Source: an uncultured Eubacteriales bacterium (GTDB lineage: Bacteria; Bacillota; Clostridia; Oscillospirales; Oscillospiraceae). Taken from it: a DNA stretch of 64,000 nt. A model generated the notes under the pieces. That model did not search any database, was not told where the DNA came from, and saw only the letters and a program-made list of their open reading frames with translations. This document shows, one piece after another, positions 52,486 through 62,092 of this stretch; within the stretch, counting starts at the first letter, position 1; each line of letters opens with the position of its first letter. A program made the translations under genes and the position numbers. The stretch lies in the NCBI GenBank assembly GCA_900546075.1, contig URBH01000003.1, positions 11,442 to 75,441 on the forward strand. The letters are read 5' to 3'.

Positions 52486-53770
52486 GCTCTTGCGGATGAT
52501 CCGGCAGTATGATATGATGGCGCCGGGAGATACGGTCATCTGTGCCGTCTCCGGCGGGGCGGATTCCGTGGCGCTCCTGTTTGCACTGTATCTGCTGAAG
52601 GACAAGCTGGACATCCGTCTGGAAGCCGCCCATTTTAACCACCATCTCCGCGGGGAAGAATCCGACGGGGACGAGACCTTTGTCCGGGGATTCTGCGGAC
52701 GCTATGACATCCCCCTGCATGTTGGTTCGGCGGAGGTTCGCCCGGGAAAAAAGGGGCTGGAGGCCGCCGCCCGGGATGCCCGGTATGCCTTTCTTCGGAG
52801 TCTGGACGGGAAAATCGCCACCGCCCACACCGCCGACGACAACGCCGAGACGGTGATCATGCGCATGATCCGCGGCACCGGTCTGAAAGGGCTGGGAGCC
52901 ATTGCCCCGGTCAGCGGAAAGGTCATCCGCCCCATGCTGCTGATAAACCGGCAGGAGGTGGAGGAATTTTTGGCCGCCTGGGGGCTTCCCCACCGGGAGG
53001 ACAGCTCCAATGCTTCCGATGCCTTTCTGCGAAACCGTGTCCGTCACACCGTAATGCCTCTGCTGAAATCGGAAAATCCCCGATTGGCGGAGAATCTTTC
53101 TCTGATGGCGCTGCGGCTGCGGGAGGACGAGGATTTTCTTGCTGCGCAGTCGGATTTTTCGGCTTTGCCCGGGGTGCAGACACTGAAAGCCATGCCGAAA
53201 GCGCAGCGCAGCCGCTGCATCGAGCGATTTTTGAAGGACAGCGGCGTGAAGGAGCCGGAGGATTCCCATATTTCCGCGGTGGAAGGGCTGCTGTTTTCCG
53301 ACAAACCCTCCGCGCGGGTCAATTTGCCCGGCGGCGTAACGGTGAGCAGACAGTATGACCGCCTGGAAGCCCGGACGCACAAGCCCTGCCCGGAGCCGGT
53401 GGCACTGACCTGCTCCGGAGAAACGGTTTACGGAGACTACCGCGTGACCTGCGCCCCGGCGGACAGAATCGTCAACACGCCGGATACCTTTACCGTTCGT
53501 CCCGTCGGGACGATGACCCTTCGTCCCCGGGAAAGCGGGGACACTATCCGCCTGAGCGGCGGAACCAAAAGCCTGAAAAAGCTGTTCATCGACCGGAAAA
53601 TTCCCGCGGCTCTGCGGGAGCGGATTCCCGTACTGTGTGACGAACAAGGGATTTTGGGCGTATATTCCATTGGCATTCACGCCGACCGCGCCGCCGGGGA
53701 GCTTCCTGCCGTGACTGTCCGATTCGGCAAAGATATCGCAGAAAACAGCGCCGATCAGGCGTACAAATAG
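52475..53770 (+). CDS. tilS: tRNA(Ile)-lysidine synthase
   Basis: 431 residues from ATG 52475, overlapping dnaB by 11 bp, with GGGAG in dnaB as ribosome site. PP-loop SGGADSVALLFALYLL at residue 26, HFNHHLRGEESDGDE, and HTADDNAETVIMRMIRGTGLKGL. The C-terminal tRNA-binding domains include GGTKSLKKLFIDRKIP. It modifies C34 of the AUA-reading tRNA. Confidence 0.95.
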   Translation: MRNKLLRMIRQYDMMAPGDTVICAVSGGADSVALLFALYLLKDKLDIRLEAAHFNHHLRGEESDGDETFVRGFCGRYDIPLHVGSAEVRPGKKGLEAAARDARYAFLRSLDGKIATAHTADDNAETVIMRMIRGTGLKGLGAIAPVSGKVIRPMLLINRQEVEEFLAAWGLPHREDSSNASDAFLRNRVRHTVMPLLKSENPRLAENLSLMALRLREDEDFLAAQSDFSALPGVQTLKAMPKAQRSRCIERFLKDSGVKEPEDSHISAVEGLLFSDKPSARVNLPGGVTVSRQYDRLEARTHKPCPEPVALTCSGETVYGDYRVTCAPADRIVNTPDTFTVRPVGTMTLRPRESGDTIRLSGGTKSLKKLFIDRKIPAALRERIPVLCDEQGILGVYSIGIHADRAAGELPAVTVRFGKDIAENSADQAYK

Positions 53771-53802
53771 AATGAAATACACAGCATAAGGGAGAAAAAG
53801 CT

Positions 53803-54345
53803 ATGGAAAAGGACATTCAGGAGATTCTGCTGACCGAGGAGCAAATCAAGACCCGAATCGCGGAGCTGGGCAAAGAGCTGACGGCGGACTACGCGGGGAA
53901 GGATCCCATCATCGTCGGCGTCCTCAAGGGCGTCGTGGTGTTTTACGCGGACATGATCCGGGAGATCAGAACCCACTGCCAGATGGATTTTATGTGGATT
54001 TCCTCCTACGCCGGAACCAATTCCACCGGAAAGATGGAGGTCAAGCGGGATATCTCTTCGGATATCAGAGGTCGCCATGTGCTGATTCTGGAGGACATCT
54101 ATGACACCGGCAATTCTCTGGATTTTACCTACCGGCATCTGATGTCCCGGGAGCCTGCGTCCCTGAAAATCTGTACGCTGCTGGATAAGCCTGAGCGCCG
54201 TCGCCCCGGCATCACTCTGAAGCCTGACTATGTTGGCTTTACCATTCCCAACGCCTTTGTGGTGGGCTATGGCCTTGACTACAATGAACACTACCGGAAT
54301 TTGCCCTATGTTGGCGTGCTGAAGCCGGAAGCCTATGAAAAATAA
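53803..54345 (+). CDS. hpt: Hypoxanthine phosphoribosyltransferase
   Basis: 180 residues. PRPP motif VLILEDIYDTGNSLDF, the metal/pyrophosphate loop VGVLKGVVVFYADM, and the flexible loop SSYAGTNSTGKMEV. It salvages hypoxanthine and guanine. Position between tilS and ftsH is the Firmicutes standard. Confidence 0.96.
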   Translation: MEKDIQEILLTEEQIKTRIAELGKELTADYAGKDPIIVGVLKGVVVFYADMIREIRTHCQMDFMWISSYAGTNSTGKMEVKRDISSDIRGRHVLILEDIYDTGNSLDFTYRHLMSREPASLKICTLLDKPERRRPGITLKPDYVGFTIPNAFVVGYGLDYNEHYRNLPYVGVLKPEAYEK

Positions 54346-54359
54346 GGAGTAATCCCAAA

Positions 54360-56258
54360 TTGAAAAGAACGAGATGGATCCCGCTCATTGTGTATGTCGC
54401 GCTGATGGCGGCATTCCTGGGTTGGATCAGTAACCTGTTTACCACCACCCAGGACAGCCTGCCCTACTCCACGGTGGTTGAACTGTTCCGCAAGGAGCAG
54501 GTGCGCCAGTTCGTGGTGGAGGATCAGACCATTACGATGGAGCTGAACAAACCCTATAACGGTCAGACCACCATCACCGCGCCGCTGGCCGACCCGGAGA
54601 GCTTCCGGCAGGAGATGCACGACCTTCTCACGGAACAGACGGAATCCGGTGTACTGGAAAGCTACAATTTTGTCCCGGACAGGGGCTTTTCGCCTTATAC
54701 CCTGATCCTCCCGCTGCTGGTGGTCGGGGTGGTATTGCTGTTCATCTGGGCGCTGCTGATGGGGCGCATGAGCAGCGCCGGGAATCCCATGAGCGGGTTC
54801 AGCAAAGCCCGGACGGTTCTGGGGGTTCCCGGAGACAAAAAAGTGACCTTTGACGACGTGGCAGGCGCGGACGAGGAAAAGGAAGAGCTTCAGGAAATCG
54901 TGGATTTTCTGAAAAATCCCGAGAAGTTTACCGAAATCGGCGCACGGATTCCCCACGGTCTTCTGCTGGTGGGGCCCCCCGGCACGGGTAAGACATTGCT
55001 TGCCCGGGCTGTTGCGGGAGAGGCGGGGGTGCAGTTTCTGTCCATTTCCGGCTCGGATTTCGTGGAAATGTACGTGGGCGTCGGCGCTGGACGTGTCCGG
55101 GATCTGTTTGAACAGGCGAGGAAAATCGCCCCCGCCATCGTATTCATCGACGAGATCGACGCCGTCGGCCGCAAGCGCGGCTCCGGTCTGGGCGGCGGTC
55201 ACGACGAAAAGGAGCAGACGCTGAACCAGTTGCTGGTGGAAATGGACGGCTTCACCCGTTCGGAGGGTGTGATCGTCCTGGCGGCCACCAACCGTCCGGA
55301 CATTCTGGATCCGGCATTGCTGCGTCCCGGCCGCTTTGACCGACAGATTCATGTAGGCCGTCCGGATGTGAAGGGGCGGGAGGAAATTCTGAAGGTTCAC
55401 GCCAAGGACAAAAAGCTGGACGCCTCGGTGAATCTGAAAACCGTCGCCCGCTCTACCGCTGGATTTACCGGCGCCGACCTGAGCAACCTCCTCAACGAAG
55501 CGGCGATTCTGGCAGCCAGAGCGAACCGCCCGGTGCTGACCATGGAGGACATGAACGAGGCGCTGATGAAGATTACAGCAGGCCCCGCGAAAAAGAGCCG
55601 CGTTCAGACCCGGAAGGATTTGAAGGAGACGGCTGTTCACGAAGCCGGCCATGCCGTCGCCATGTACAACCTGCCCACCCATGACCCGGTGCGGCAGATC
55701 ACCATCGTCCCCCGGGGGCAGTCCTTGGGCGCGACCTGGTACCTGCCCAAGGACGATTCGTCCAACCTGACCCGTAACGAAATGTACGAGCAGATTGTAT
55801 CGCTGCTGGGCGGGCGTGTGGCGGAAGCCCTGTTCCTGGGGGATATCTCCGTAGGCGCGTCCAACGACATCGACCGGGCAACAAAGCTGGCAAAGGACAT
55901 GGTCGCCCGTTACGGCATGTGCGAAAAGCTGGGTACGGTGTCCTACCTGGACGGCGGAGAGGTGTTCATTGGTCGGGACTACCAGACCACCAAGAGCTAT
56001 TCCGAGAAGATTGCCGGAACCATCGACGACGAGGTCAAGGCGCTGATCGACAAGGCTTACGACCACTGCAAGCAGATTCTCACGGATAACAGCGACAAGC
56101 TGCATGAGGTTGTGGATTTCCTTCTGGAGAAGGAGACCATGACCGGTGAGCAGTTTGAAGCGGTCATGCAGGGCAGGGAAGTGGGAAACGCTTCTTCCAC
56201 CTCCATGTTCGACGGCTTTGAGGACGGCGCAGAAGACCCGAAGAACGCTGAAGAATAA
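54360..56258 (+). CDS. ftsH: ATP-dependent zinc metalloprotease FtsH
   Basis: 632 residues from TTG 54360 (AAGGAG ten bases before). Two membrane helices (about 7-25, 113-133) flank a small outer domain. AAA module: GPPGTGKTLLARA, Walker B IVFIDEIDAVG, pore loop MYVGVG, and the second region of homology ATNRPDILDPALLRPGRFDR. The peptidase has HEAGHAVAMY and the third Zn ligand in GASNDIDRATKLAKDMV. It degrades membrane and unstable regulators. Confidence 0.97.
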   Translation: MKRTRWIPLIVYVALMAAFLGWISNLFTTTQDSLPYSTVVELFRKEQVRQFVVEDQTITMELNKPYNGQTTITAPLADPESFRQEMHDLLTEQTESGVLESYNFVPDRGFSPYTLILPLLVVGVVLLFIWALLMGRMSSAGNPMSGFSKARTVLGVPGDKKVTFDDVAGADEEKEELQEIVDFLKNPEKFTEIGARIPHGLLLVGPPGTGKTLLARAVAGEAGVQFLSISGSDFVEMYVGVGAGRVRDLFEQARKIAPAIVFIDEIDAVGRKRGSGLGGGHDEKEQTLNQLLVEMDGFTRSEGVIVLAATNRPDILDPALLRPGRFDRQIHVGRPDVKGREEILKVHAKDKKLDASVNLKTVARSTAGFTGADLSNLLNEAAILAARANRPVLTMEDMNEALMKITAGPAKKSRVQTRKDLKETAVHEAGHAVAMYNLPTHDPVRQITIVPRGQSLGATWYLPKDDSSNLTRNEMYEQIVSLLGGRVAEALFLGDISVGASNDIDRATKLAKDMVARYGMCEKLGTVSYLDGGEVFIGRDYQTTKSYSEKIAGTIDDEVKALIDKAYDHCKQILTDNSDKLHEVVDFLLEKETMTGEQFEAVMQGREVGNASSTSMFDGFEDGAEDPKNAEE

Positions 56259-56296
56259 CTGCCACAACATTTTTCCAAATACTACCAAAAAAACAG

Positions 56297-56330
56297 ATTT
56301 CCCCGGTATCCATTCGGATACCGGGGAAAT
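56297..56330. terminator. Terminator between ftsH and the ATP synthase operon
   Basis: ATTTCCCCGGTATCC/GGATACCGGGGAAAT. The minus strand follows with CTGTTTTTTTGG, a strong terminator for the atp operon. On the plus strand TTGCTTTATAG follows, weaker, for ftsH. Confidence 0.85.
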
Positions 56331-56334
56331 TGCT

Positions 56335-56739
56335 TTATAGTTTGGAAGCAACGCTCTTTCTGACCAGGGCGCGGTGAAGCTTGGCTTCTGCCAGGCGCAG
56401 GTCGGTGTCGGAAGCGTTTTTGTCGTGGAGTACCTTCTCCGCTTTTTCGCGGGCGGCCTCCGCACGGGCGACGTCGATTTTGTCCGCCCACTCAAAGGTG
56501 GTGGGGACTAAGGTCACTTCGCCCTTCGACACGCTGACCATGCCGCCGATGCACGCCGCCGTCCGGCGCTGTCCGCCGGATACGATGACGGCCCGCCCCA
56601 TACCCAGGGGGGCAACATAATTCATGTGACGGGCGAGAATGCCGATGTCGCCGTTGATGGTGCGAACCAGCAGCTCCTCTGTCTGACCGTCATAAATCAG
56701 GCCGTCGGGCGTGACGATTTTCAAGTGGAAAGGTGTCAT
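56335..56739 (-). CDS. atpC: ATP synthase F1 subunit epsilon
   Basis: 134 residues with the beta-sandwich MTPFHLKIVTPDGLIYDGQTEELLVRTINGDIGILARHMNYVAPLGMGRAVI, then the helical hairpin. The ATGA overlap with atpD gives coupled translation. Epsilon regulates rotation and ATPase inhibition. Confidence 0.95.
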   Translation of the reverse strand: MTPFHLKIVTPDGLIYDGQTEELLVRTINGDIGILARHMNYVAPLGMGRAVIVSGGQRRTAACIGGMVSVSKGEVTLVPTTFEWADKIDVARAEAAREKAEKVLHDKNASDTDLRLAEAKLHRALVRKSVASKL

Positions 56740-58136
56740 GCCTTCTCACCGCCCCGGTACTTGGCAACCACGTCGTCGATGGAGCCGGCGAACAGGAAGT
56801 AGGATTCGGGAATGTCGTCATATTTACCCGCAATAATTTCCTGGAAGGAGCGGATGGTTTCCTTCAGGGGGACGTATTTGCCCTGGTAGCCGGTGAACTG
56901 CTCGGCAACATGGAAGGGCTGGCTGAGGAAGCGCTGCACCTTACGGGCGCGGTTGACCGTCAGCTTGTCCTCTTCGGAAAGCTCGTCCATACCCATGATG
57001 GCGATGATGTCCTGCAGTTCCTTGTAGCGCTGGAGGATGCTCTGCACGGCGCGGGCAGTCTCGTAATGCTCCTGACCGACGATTTCGGGGGTCAGAATAC
57101 GGGAAGTGGAATCCAGAGGATCCACGGCGGGGTAAATGCCCAGAGAGGAAATGCCGCGGTCAAGAACCGTTGTGGCGTCCAGGTGGGCGAAGGTGGTAGC
57201 AGGGGCGGGGTCGGTCAGGTCGTCGGCGGGAACGTAGACGGCCTGAACGGAGGTGATGGAGCCTTCCTTGGTGGAGGTGATGCGCTCCTGCAATGCGCCC
57301 ATTTCCGTTGCCAGCGTGGGCTGATAGCCGACGGCGGAGGGCATGCGGCCCAGCAGTGCGGAAACCTCGGAACCGGCCTGAGTGAAACGGAAGATGTTGT
57401 CAATGAACAGCAGCACGTCCTGATGCTTCACATCACGGAAATACTCTGCCATGGTCAGGCCGGACAGACCGACACGCATACGGGCTCCTGGCGGCTCGTT
57501 CATCTGACCGAAGACCATGGCGGTCTTGGAGATAACGCCGGACTCGGTCATTTCGTTGTACAGGTCGTTACCCTCACGGGTACGCTCGCCAACGCCGGTG
57601 AAAACGGAATAACCGTTGTGGGCAGTGGCGATGTTGTAGATCAGCTCCTGAATCAGAACGGTCTTGCCAACGCCTGCGCCGCCGAACAGACCAATCTTAC
57701 CGCCCTTGGCGTAGGGGCAAATCAGGTCGATGACCTTGATGCCGGTTTCCAGAATCTCGGTAGCGGGCTGCTGCTCCTCGTAGGAAGGAGCGGGACGGTG
57801 GATGGGCCAGCGCTCGACGCCCTGTACAGGCGCTTTGTTGTCAATGGGCTGACCCAGCAGGTTAAATACACGACCCAGGCACTCTTCGCCAACGGGGACG
57901 GAAATGGGCGCACCGGTGTCGGTGGCCTCAGTGCCGCGCTGCAGGCCGTCCGTGGAGGACATGGCGACGCAGCGAACCACATTGTCGCCGATGTGCTGGG
58001 CGACCTCCGCCACGATGGTATGCTCGCCGTTGGGAATCTCGATGGCGCTGAGCAGCCCGGGCAGCTGGTCGTCAGCGAAACGGATGTCAAGAACAGGACC
58101 CATGACCTGGATCACGGTTCCTTTGTTTTTGGCCAT
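56736..58136 (-). CDS. atpD: ATP synthase F1 subunit beta
   Basis: 466 residues from ATG 58136; the open frame upstream to 58196 has no family similarity. Walker A GGAGVGKTVLIQELI, catalytic Glu in GVGERTREGNDLY, Walker B VLLFIDNIFRFTQAGSEVSALLGRMPSAVGYQPTL. The catalytic subunit. Region 58137-58288 to atpG holds the ribosome site AAGGAG and about 140 bp with no visible gene. Confidence 0.97.
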   Translation of the reverse strand: MAKNKGTVIQVMGPVLDIRFADDQLPGLLSAIEIPNGEHTIVAEVAQHIGDNVVRCVAMSSTDGLQRGTEATDTGAPISVPVGEECLGRVFNLLGQPIDNKAPVQGVERWPIHRPAPSYEEQQPATEILETGIKVIDLICPYAKGGKIGLFGGAGVGKTVLIQELIYNIATAHNGYSVFTGVGERTREGNDLYNEMTESGVISKTAMVFGQMNEPPGARMRVGLSGLTMAEYFRDVKHQDVLLFIDNIFRFTQAGSEVSALLGRMPSAVGYQPTLATEMGALQERITSTKEGSITSVQAVYVPADDLTDPAPATTFAHLDATTVLDRGISSLGIYPAVDPLDSTSRILTPEIVGQEHYETARAVQSILQRYKELQDIIAIMGMDELSEEDKLTVNRARKVQRFLSQPFHVAEQFTGYQGKYVPLKETIRSFQEIIAGKYDDIPESYFLFAGSIDDVVAKYRGGEKA

Positions 58137-58288
58137 TGGGAATTCAACTCCTTCTGCTGAAATATTCGCGGAACCCAACGCGGGGGAAATATCCACATTT
58201 ACCCAAAATTCCGGGCTTAACCGACATCAGATACCGCAAATTCGTAACTTCTGGGGATTGGGCGATCGGAATGCCGCCCCTTGGAAAC

Positions 58289-59131
58289 TTAAGAACCCGC
58301 GACGATCTCCGTAATTTCCTGAGTGATCGCGGCCTGACGGGCGCGGTTGAACTTCAGGCTCAGGTCGTCGATCATATCGTCGGCGTTCTGGGTCGCGGAA
58401 TCCATGGCAGCCCGGCGGGCAGCCTGCTCGGAGGCGCGGCTCTCACACAGCGCACCGTAGATAACGCCGCCCAGATATTCGGGGATGATCGCGGCGAAAA
58501 CCTCTTCGCTGTCGCCCTCGTACAGGATATCGCCCCGGTTGACAGCCTCCTTCTTTTCCGGCTTTTCCAGAGGCAGCAGCTGCATGGCCGCAGGTGTCTG
58601 GGCGAGAACGGAGACAAAATTGGTATAGGCGACGACAATCCGGTCAAATTCTCCTGCCAGGAATGCCTTGCTCAGCTGCTTGGAAATGGAGAAGCAGTCG
58701 CCGATGGTAAGATCAGCCGCTTCAGCGTAGCGCTCCGTAAAGAGCGGAACCTGCTTGCTCTTGAAGTAGTCCAGAGCCTTCTTGCCGATGGGCAGAACCT
58801 CGGCGTCCTTTCCTGCGATCTCCGACTGCACCAGCTTGAGAATGTTGCTGTTATAGCCGCCGGCAAGACCGCGGTCACCGGCAATGACGATATACATGAC
58901 CTTCTTCACAGGACGCTCCTGTAAATAGGGGGAGGAAAAATCCCGGTTGGAGGACGCGATGTCCGCGATGGTGGAGTAAAGAATTTCAAAATAGGGGCGG
59001 GAGGAAAGCACCTGCGCCTGCGCCCGGCGGAGCTTGGAGGCAGCGACCATTTCCATGGCCTTTGTGATCTGCCTGGTGGACTCCATGCTTCGGATGCGGT
59101 TTTTGATTTCCTTGGTGGAAACGCCAGCCAT
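58289..59131 (-). CDS. atpG: ATP synthase F1 subunit gamma
   Basis: 280 residues beginning MAGVSTKEIKNRIRSMESTRQITKAMEMVAASKLRRA, the typical N-terminal rotor helix. The C-terminal partner helix is ARRAAMDSATQNADDMIDDLSLKFNRARQAAITQEITEIVAGS. Central stalk of the motor. Confidence 0.97.
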   Translation of the reverse strand: MAGVSTKEIKNRIRSMESTRQITKAMEMVAASKLRRAQAQVLSSRPYFEILYSTIADIASSNRDFSSPYLQERPVKKVMYIVIAGDRGLAGGYNSNILKLVQSEIAGKDAEVLPIGKKALDYFKSKQVPLFTERYAEAADLTIGDCFSISKQLSKAFLAGEFDRIVVAYTNFVSVLAQTPAAMQLLPLEKPEKKEAVNRGDILYEGDSEEVFAAIIPEYLGGVIYGALCESRASEQAARRAAMDSATQNADDMIDDLSLKFNRARQAAITQEITEIVAGS

Positions 59132-59144
59132 GGCTTATCCCTCC

Positions 59145-60653
59145 TTATGCCTGGAATTCAGCCACCAGCTCGTCCAGGGCAGCTTTCAGGGCGTTCTCCG
59201 TCTCGGTCTCCAGCTTGCCGGTGGAGCGAATGGCCTCGAGAACGTCGGCGTGGTGATTGTTCATATGCTCTTCCAGCCGCTTCTCAAATTCGGGAATCTG
59301 AGCAACGGAAACGGAAGCGAGATACCCATGGACGACCGCGTAGATGATGCACACCTGCTGCGCCACTTCCTTGGGAGAACCGTTCTTCTGTTTCAGCACG
59401 GCCACGATCCGTTCGCCCAGAGCCAGACGGGACTTGGTATCCGCGTCCAGGTCGGAGCCGAACTGGGCGAAGCTTTGCAGCTCACGGTACTGGGAGTACA
59501 GCAGCTTCAGAGAACCGGCCACCTTCTTCATGGCCTTGATCTGGGCGTCGCCGCCCACACGGGAGACGGAAATACCGGGGTTCACGGCGGGCATGATGCC
59601 GGAGTTGAACAGCTCGGTCTCCAGGAAGATCTGGCCGTCGGTGATGGAAATGACGTTGGTGGGAATGTAGGCGGACACGTCGCCGGCCTGGGTCTCGATG
59701 ATGGGCAGAGCCGTCAGGCTGCCGCCGCCAAGCTCCGGGGACAGCTGGGCTGCCCGCTCCAGAAGACGGGAGTGGAGGTAGAAGACGTCGCCGGGGTAAG
59801 CTTCCCGTCCGGGGGGGCGGCGGATCAGCAGGGAAATGGCACGGTAGGCCACAGCGTGCTTACTCAAATCGTCGTAAATGACCAGCACGTCCTTGCCCTG
59901 GTACATGAAGTATTCGCCCATGGTGCAGCCGGCGTAGGGCGCGATATACTGCATGGGTGCCAGCTCGGAAGCGGTGGCGGAGACCACGATGGTATAGTCC
60001 ATAGCGCCGCCGGCGGCAAGGCTGTCCACGACCTGCGCCACGGTGGATCGCTTCTGGCCGATGGCAACGTAAATGCAGATGCAGTTCTTGCCCTTCTGGT
60101 TCAGAATGGTGTCGGTGGCGATGGTGGTTTTGCCGGTCTGGCGGTCGCCGATAATCAGCTCACGCTGGCCGCGGCCAATGGGAATCATGGAGTCGATGGC
60201 CTTGATACCGGTTTGCAGGGGGCGGGAGACGTGCTGCCGCTCAATGATACCGGGGGCGGGCATTTCGATGGCACGGTAGGCCTCCGCTTCAATGCTGCCC
60301 TTGCCGTCGATGGGCTCGCCAAGGGCGTTGACAACGCGCCCGATGAGCTTTTCGCCCACGGGGACGGACACGACCTTGCCGGTGCGCTTGACGGTATCGC
60401 CTTCCTTGATGCCCTGATCGGAACCGAGGATGACGATGGAGACGGTGTCCTCTTCCAGGTTCTGCGCCATGCCGTAGGAGCCGTCGGGGAATTCCACCAG
60501 CTCACCGGCCATGCACTTTTCAAGACCCGAGGCCTTGGCAATGCCGTCGCCTACCAGAATGACGACGCCGGTTTCGCTGACTTCGATCTTGTTTTCGTAA
60601 TTTTTGATCTGGCTGCGAATGATTTTCGTTATTTCTTCGGGTTTCAGTTCCAT
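59145..60653 (-). CDS. atpA: ATP synthase F1 subunit alpha
   Basis: 502 residues. Walker A GDRQTGKTTIATDTI, and the motif LLIRRPPGREAYPGDVFYLHSRLLERAA. The C-terminus is typical. Non-catalytic nucleotide-binding subunit. Confidence 0.97.
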   Translation of the reverse strand: MELKPEEITKIIRSQIKNYENKIEVSETGVVILVGDGIAKASGLEKCMAGELVEFPDGSYGMAQNLEEDTVSIVILGSDQGIKEGDTVKRTGKVVSVPVGEKLIGRVVNALGEPIDGKGSIEAEAYRAIEMPAPGIIERQHVSRPLQTGIKAIDSMIPIGRGQRELIIGDRQTGKTTIATDTILNQKGKNCICIYVAIGQKRSTVAQVVDSLAAGGAMDYTIVVSATASELAPMQYIAPYAGCTMGEYFMYQGKDVLVIYDDLSKHAVAYRAISLLIRRPPGREAYPGDVFYLHSRLLERAAQLSPELGGGSLTALPIIETQAGDVSAYIPTNVISITDGQIFLETELFNSGIMPAVNPGISVSRVGGDAQIKAMKKVAGSLKLLYSQYRELQSFAQFGSDLDADTKSRLALGERIVAVLKQKNGSPKEVAQQVCIIYAVVHGYLASVSVAQIPEFEKRLEEHMNNHHADVLEAIRSTGKLETETENALKAALDELVAEFQA

Positions 60654-60671
60654 ACAGTCCCTGCTTTCTCG

Positions 60672-61211
60672 TCAGAGTACGGTTTTGTTCAGCAGTTCCC
60701 GGATGGCGTCCAAGCGATGGGACACGGTGTCATCCAGGCGCTGACCGTCATAGTCCAGGCGGACACCGCCCAAGACTGCGGGATCAATGCGATTGTGGAG
60801 CGCGATCGTCTTTCCGGTGATCTGGCTCAGCTTTCCTGTGAGCTTCTCCTCCTGCGCCGGGGTGAGGGCTACGGCGGTGACGGCCGTCACCTTCAGAATG
60901 CCGTTATCCCGGTTATACAGTTCGGAAAAAGCGTCACAGCAGTCGGAAAAGTGGCGGATATAGCCCCTTTCCGTCAGGATTTTCATAAAATTCAGAACAT
61001 AGGGATGCACCGAGCCGCGGAAGCTGGTGTCCAGAATCCGGCACCGCTCCGGCTTGGAAAGGCTGGGGTTGGAGAGCAGACGGACAAAATCCGGCTCCTC
61101 ACCGAAGCTTTTTTGCAGGACGGTCAGCTGCTCCCCGACTTCCCGGGACAGCCCCTCGTCCTTTGCAAGCTCGTACAGGGATTGACCGTAGACGTTACCA
61201 ACCTCTGTCAT
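60672..61211 (-). CDS. atpH: ATP synthase F1 subunit delta
   Basis: 179 residues with the N-terminal helical bundle (VYGQSLYELAKDEG) and the C-terminal IDPAVLGGVRLDYDGQRLDDTVSHRLD signature. Joins the alpha subunits to the b stalk. Start overlaps atpF by 4 bp. Confidence 0.93.
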   Translation of the reverse strand: MTEVGNVYGQSLYELAKDEGLSREVGEQLTVLQKSFGEEPDFVRLLSNPSLSKPERCRILDTSFRGSVHPYVLNFMKILTERGYIRHFSDCCDAFSELYNRDNGILKVTAVTAVALTPAQEEKLTGKLSQITGKTIALHNRIDPAVLGGVRLDYDGQRLDDTVSHRLDAIRELLNKTVL

Positions 61212-61714
61212 TTCTGATCACCCAATTCTTCAATGAAGCGGTCGATCATGCCGTCCTGATCGGCGTCGTTCAGCTCACGGCCCACGACCTTTCCGGCGAT
61301 GGCCATGGCCAGGTCGGAAATCTCATCCTTGGCCTCGTTGATGGCTTTTTTCTTCTCCATCTCGATGTCGGACGCGGCCTTGGTCTTGATCTGGGCGGCC
61401 TGCTTCTGCGCCTGGGAAATGATCTCCTCGCTGCGCTGGGCGGCGGTTTTCTGAGCGGAGAGGATCATGTCGTCGGCCTTGGTCTTTGCCTGACGCATGT
61501 TTTCCTCATAGGTCTGCTTAATGGCTGCCGCTTCGGATTTTGCGGCCTCGGCGTCGGCAATCTGCTTGTCGGCGGTCTCGCGGCGCTTGTCCAGCACGGC
61601 CTTGATTTTATCCAGGAAGAAGATCTTGACGATAAGCAGCTGGATAAACAGGTTGCAAATCTGTGCAATCAGAGTTACGGGGTTTACCGTCACCAATGAC
61701 TGGTAAAGGTCCAT
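61208..61714 (-). CDS. atpF: ATP synthase F0 subunit b
   Basis: 168 residues: N-terminal membrane helix (about 10-30, LIAQICNLFIQLLIVKIFFL), then a long charged coiled coil to about 140. Peripheral stalk. Confidence 0.93.
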   Translation of the reverse strand: MDLYQSLVTVNPVTLIAQICNLFIQLLIVKIFFLDKIKAVLDKRRETADKQIADAEAAKSEAAAIKQTYEENMRQAKTKADDMILSAQKTAAQRSEEIISQAQKQAAQIKTKAASDIEMEKKKAINEAKDEISDLAMAIAGKVVGRELNDADQDGMIDRFIEELGDQK

Positions 61715-61766
61715 TGCGTTGCCTCCTTCCGGCGTACAATTTAATGATCGGATTTCTCGCCGGAAA

Positions 61767-62039
61767 TCAGCCCAGATGCTTCATGAACATACCGGGGGCG
61801 ACAAAAATCAGCAGCAGACCGGTAACGAAGCCGTAAATACCGGTGGTCTCGGACAGAGCGATACCCAGGATCATGGTGCTGGTAACGTCGCTCTTGCACT
61901 CGGGATTCCGGCCGATGATTTCACAGGCACGGGCGGCGCAGTTACCTTCGCCGATACCAGGGCCGATACCGGCGATCAGAGCCAGACCGGCGCCGATGCC
62001 GCAACCTGCCAGAGCAATGCCTTTAGCTAAAACTTCCAT
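61767..62039 (-). CDS. atpE: ATP synthase F0 subunit c
   Basis: 90 residues forming two membrane helices around the loop RNPECK. The ion-binding carboxylate Glu64 lies in LSETTGIYG, and a second acidic residue, Glu31, is in GIGPGIGEG. In Na-coupled c rings such as Ilyobacter the equivalent of Glu31 is Gln32, and the site includes a Ser and a Tyr; here Thr65, Thr66 and Tyr69 are seen. This matches the two-carboxylate pattern known from Fusobacterium nucleatum, and suggests, without proving, Na coupling. Confidence 0.95.
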   Translation of the reverse strand: MEVLAKGIALAGCGIGAGLALIAGIGPGIGEGNCAARACEIIGRNPECKSDVTSTMILGIALSETTGIYGFVTGLLLIFVAPGMFMKHLG

Positions 62040-62092
62040 AAATATTTCCTCCTAATAATGATTACGTATTTATTCAAATGGCCGCTGCGTTA

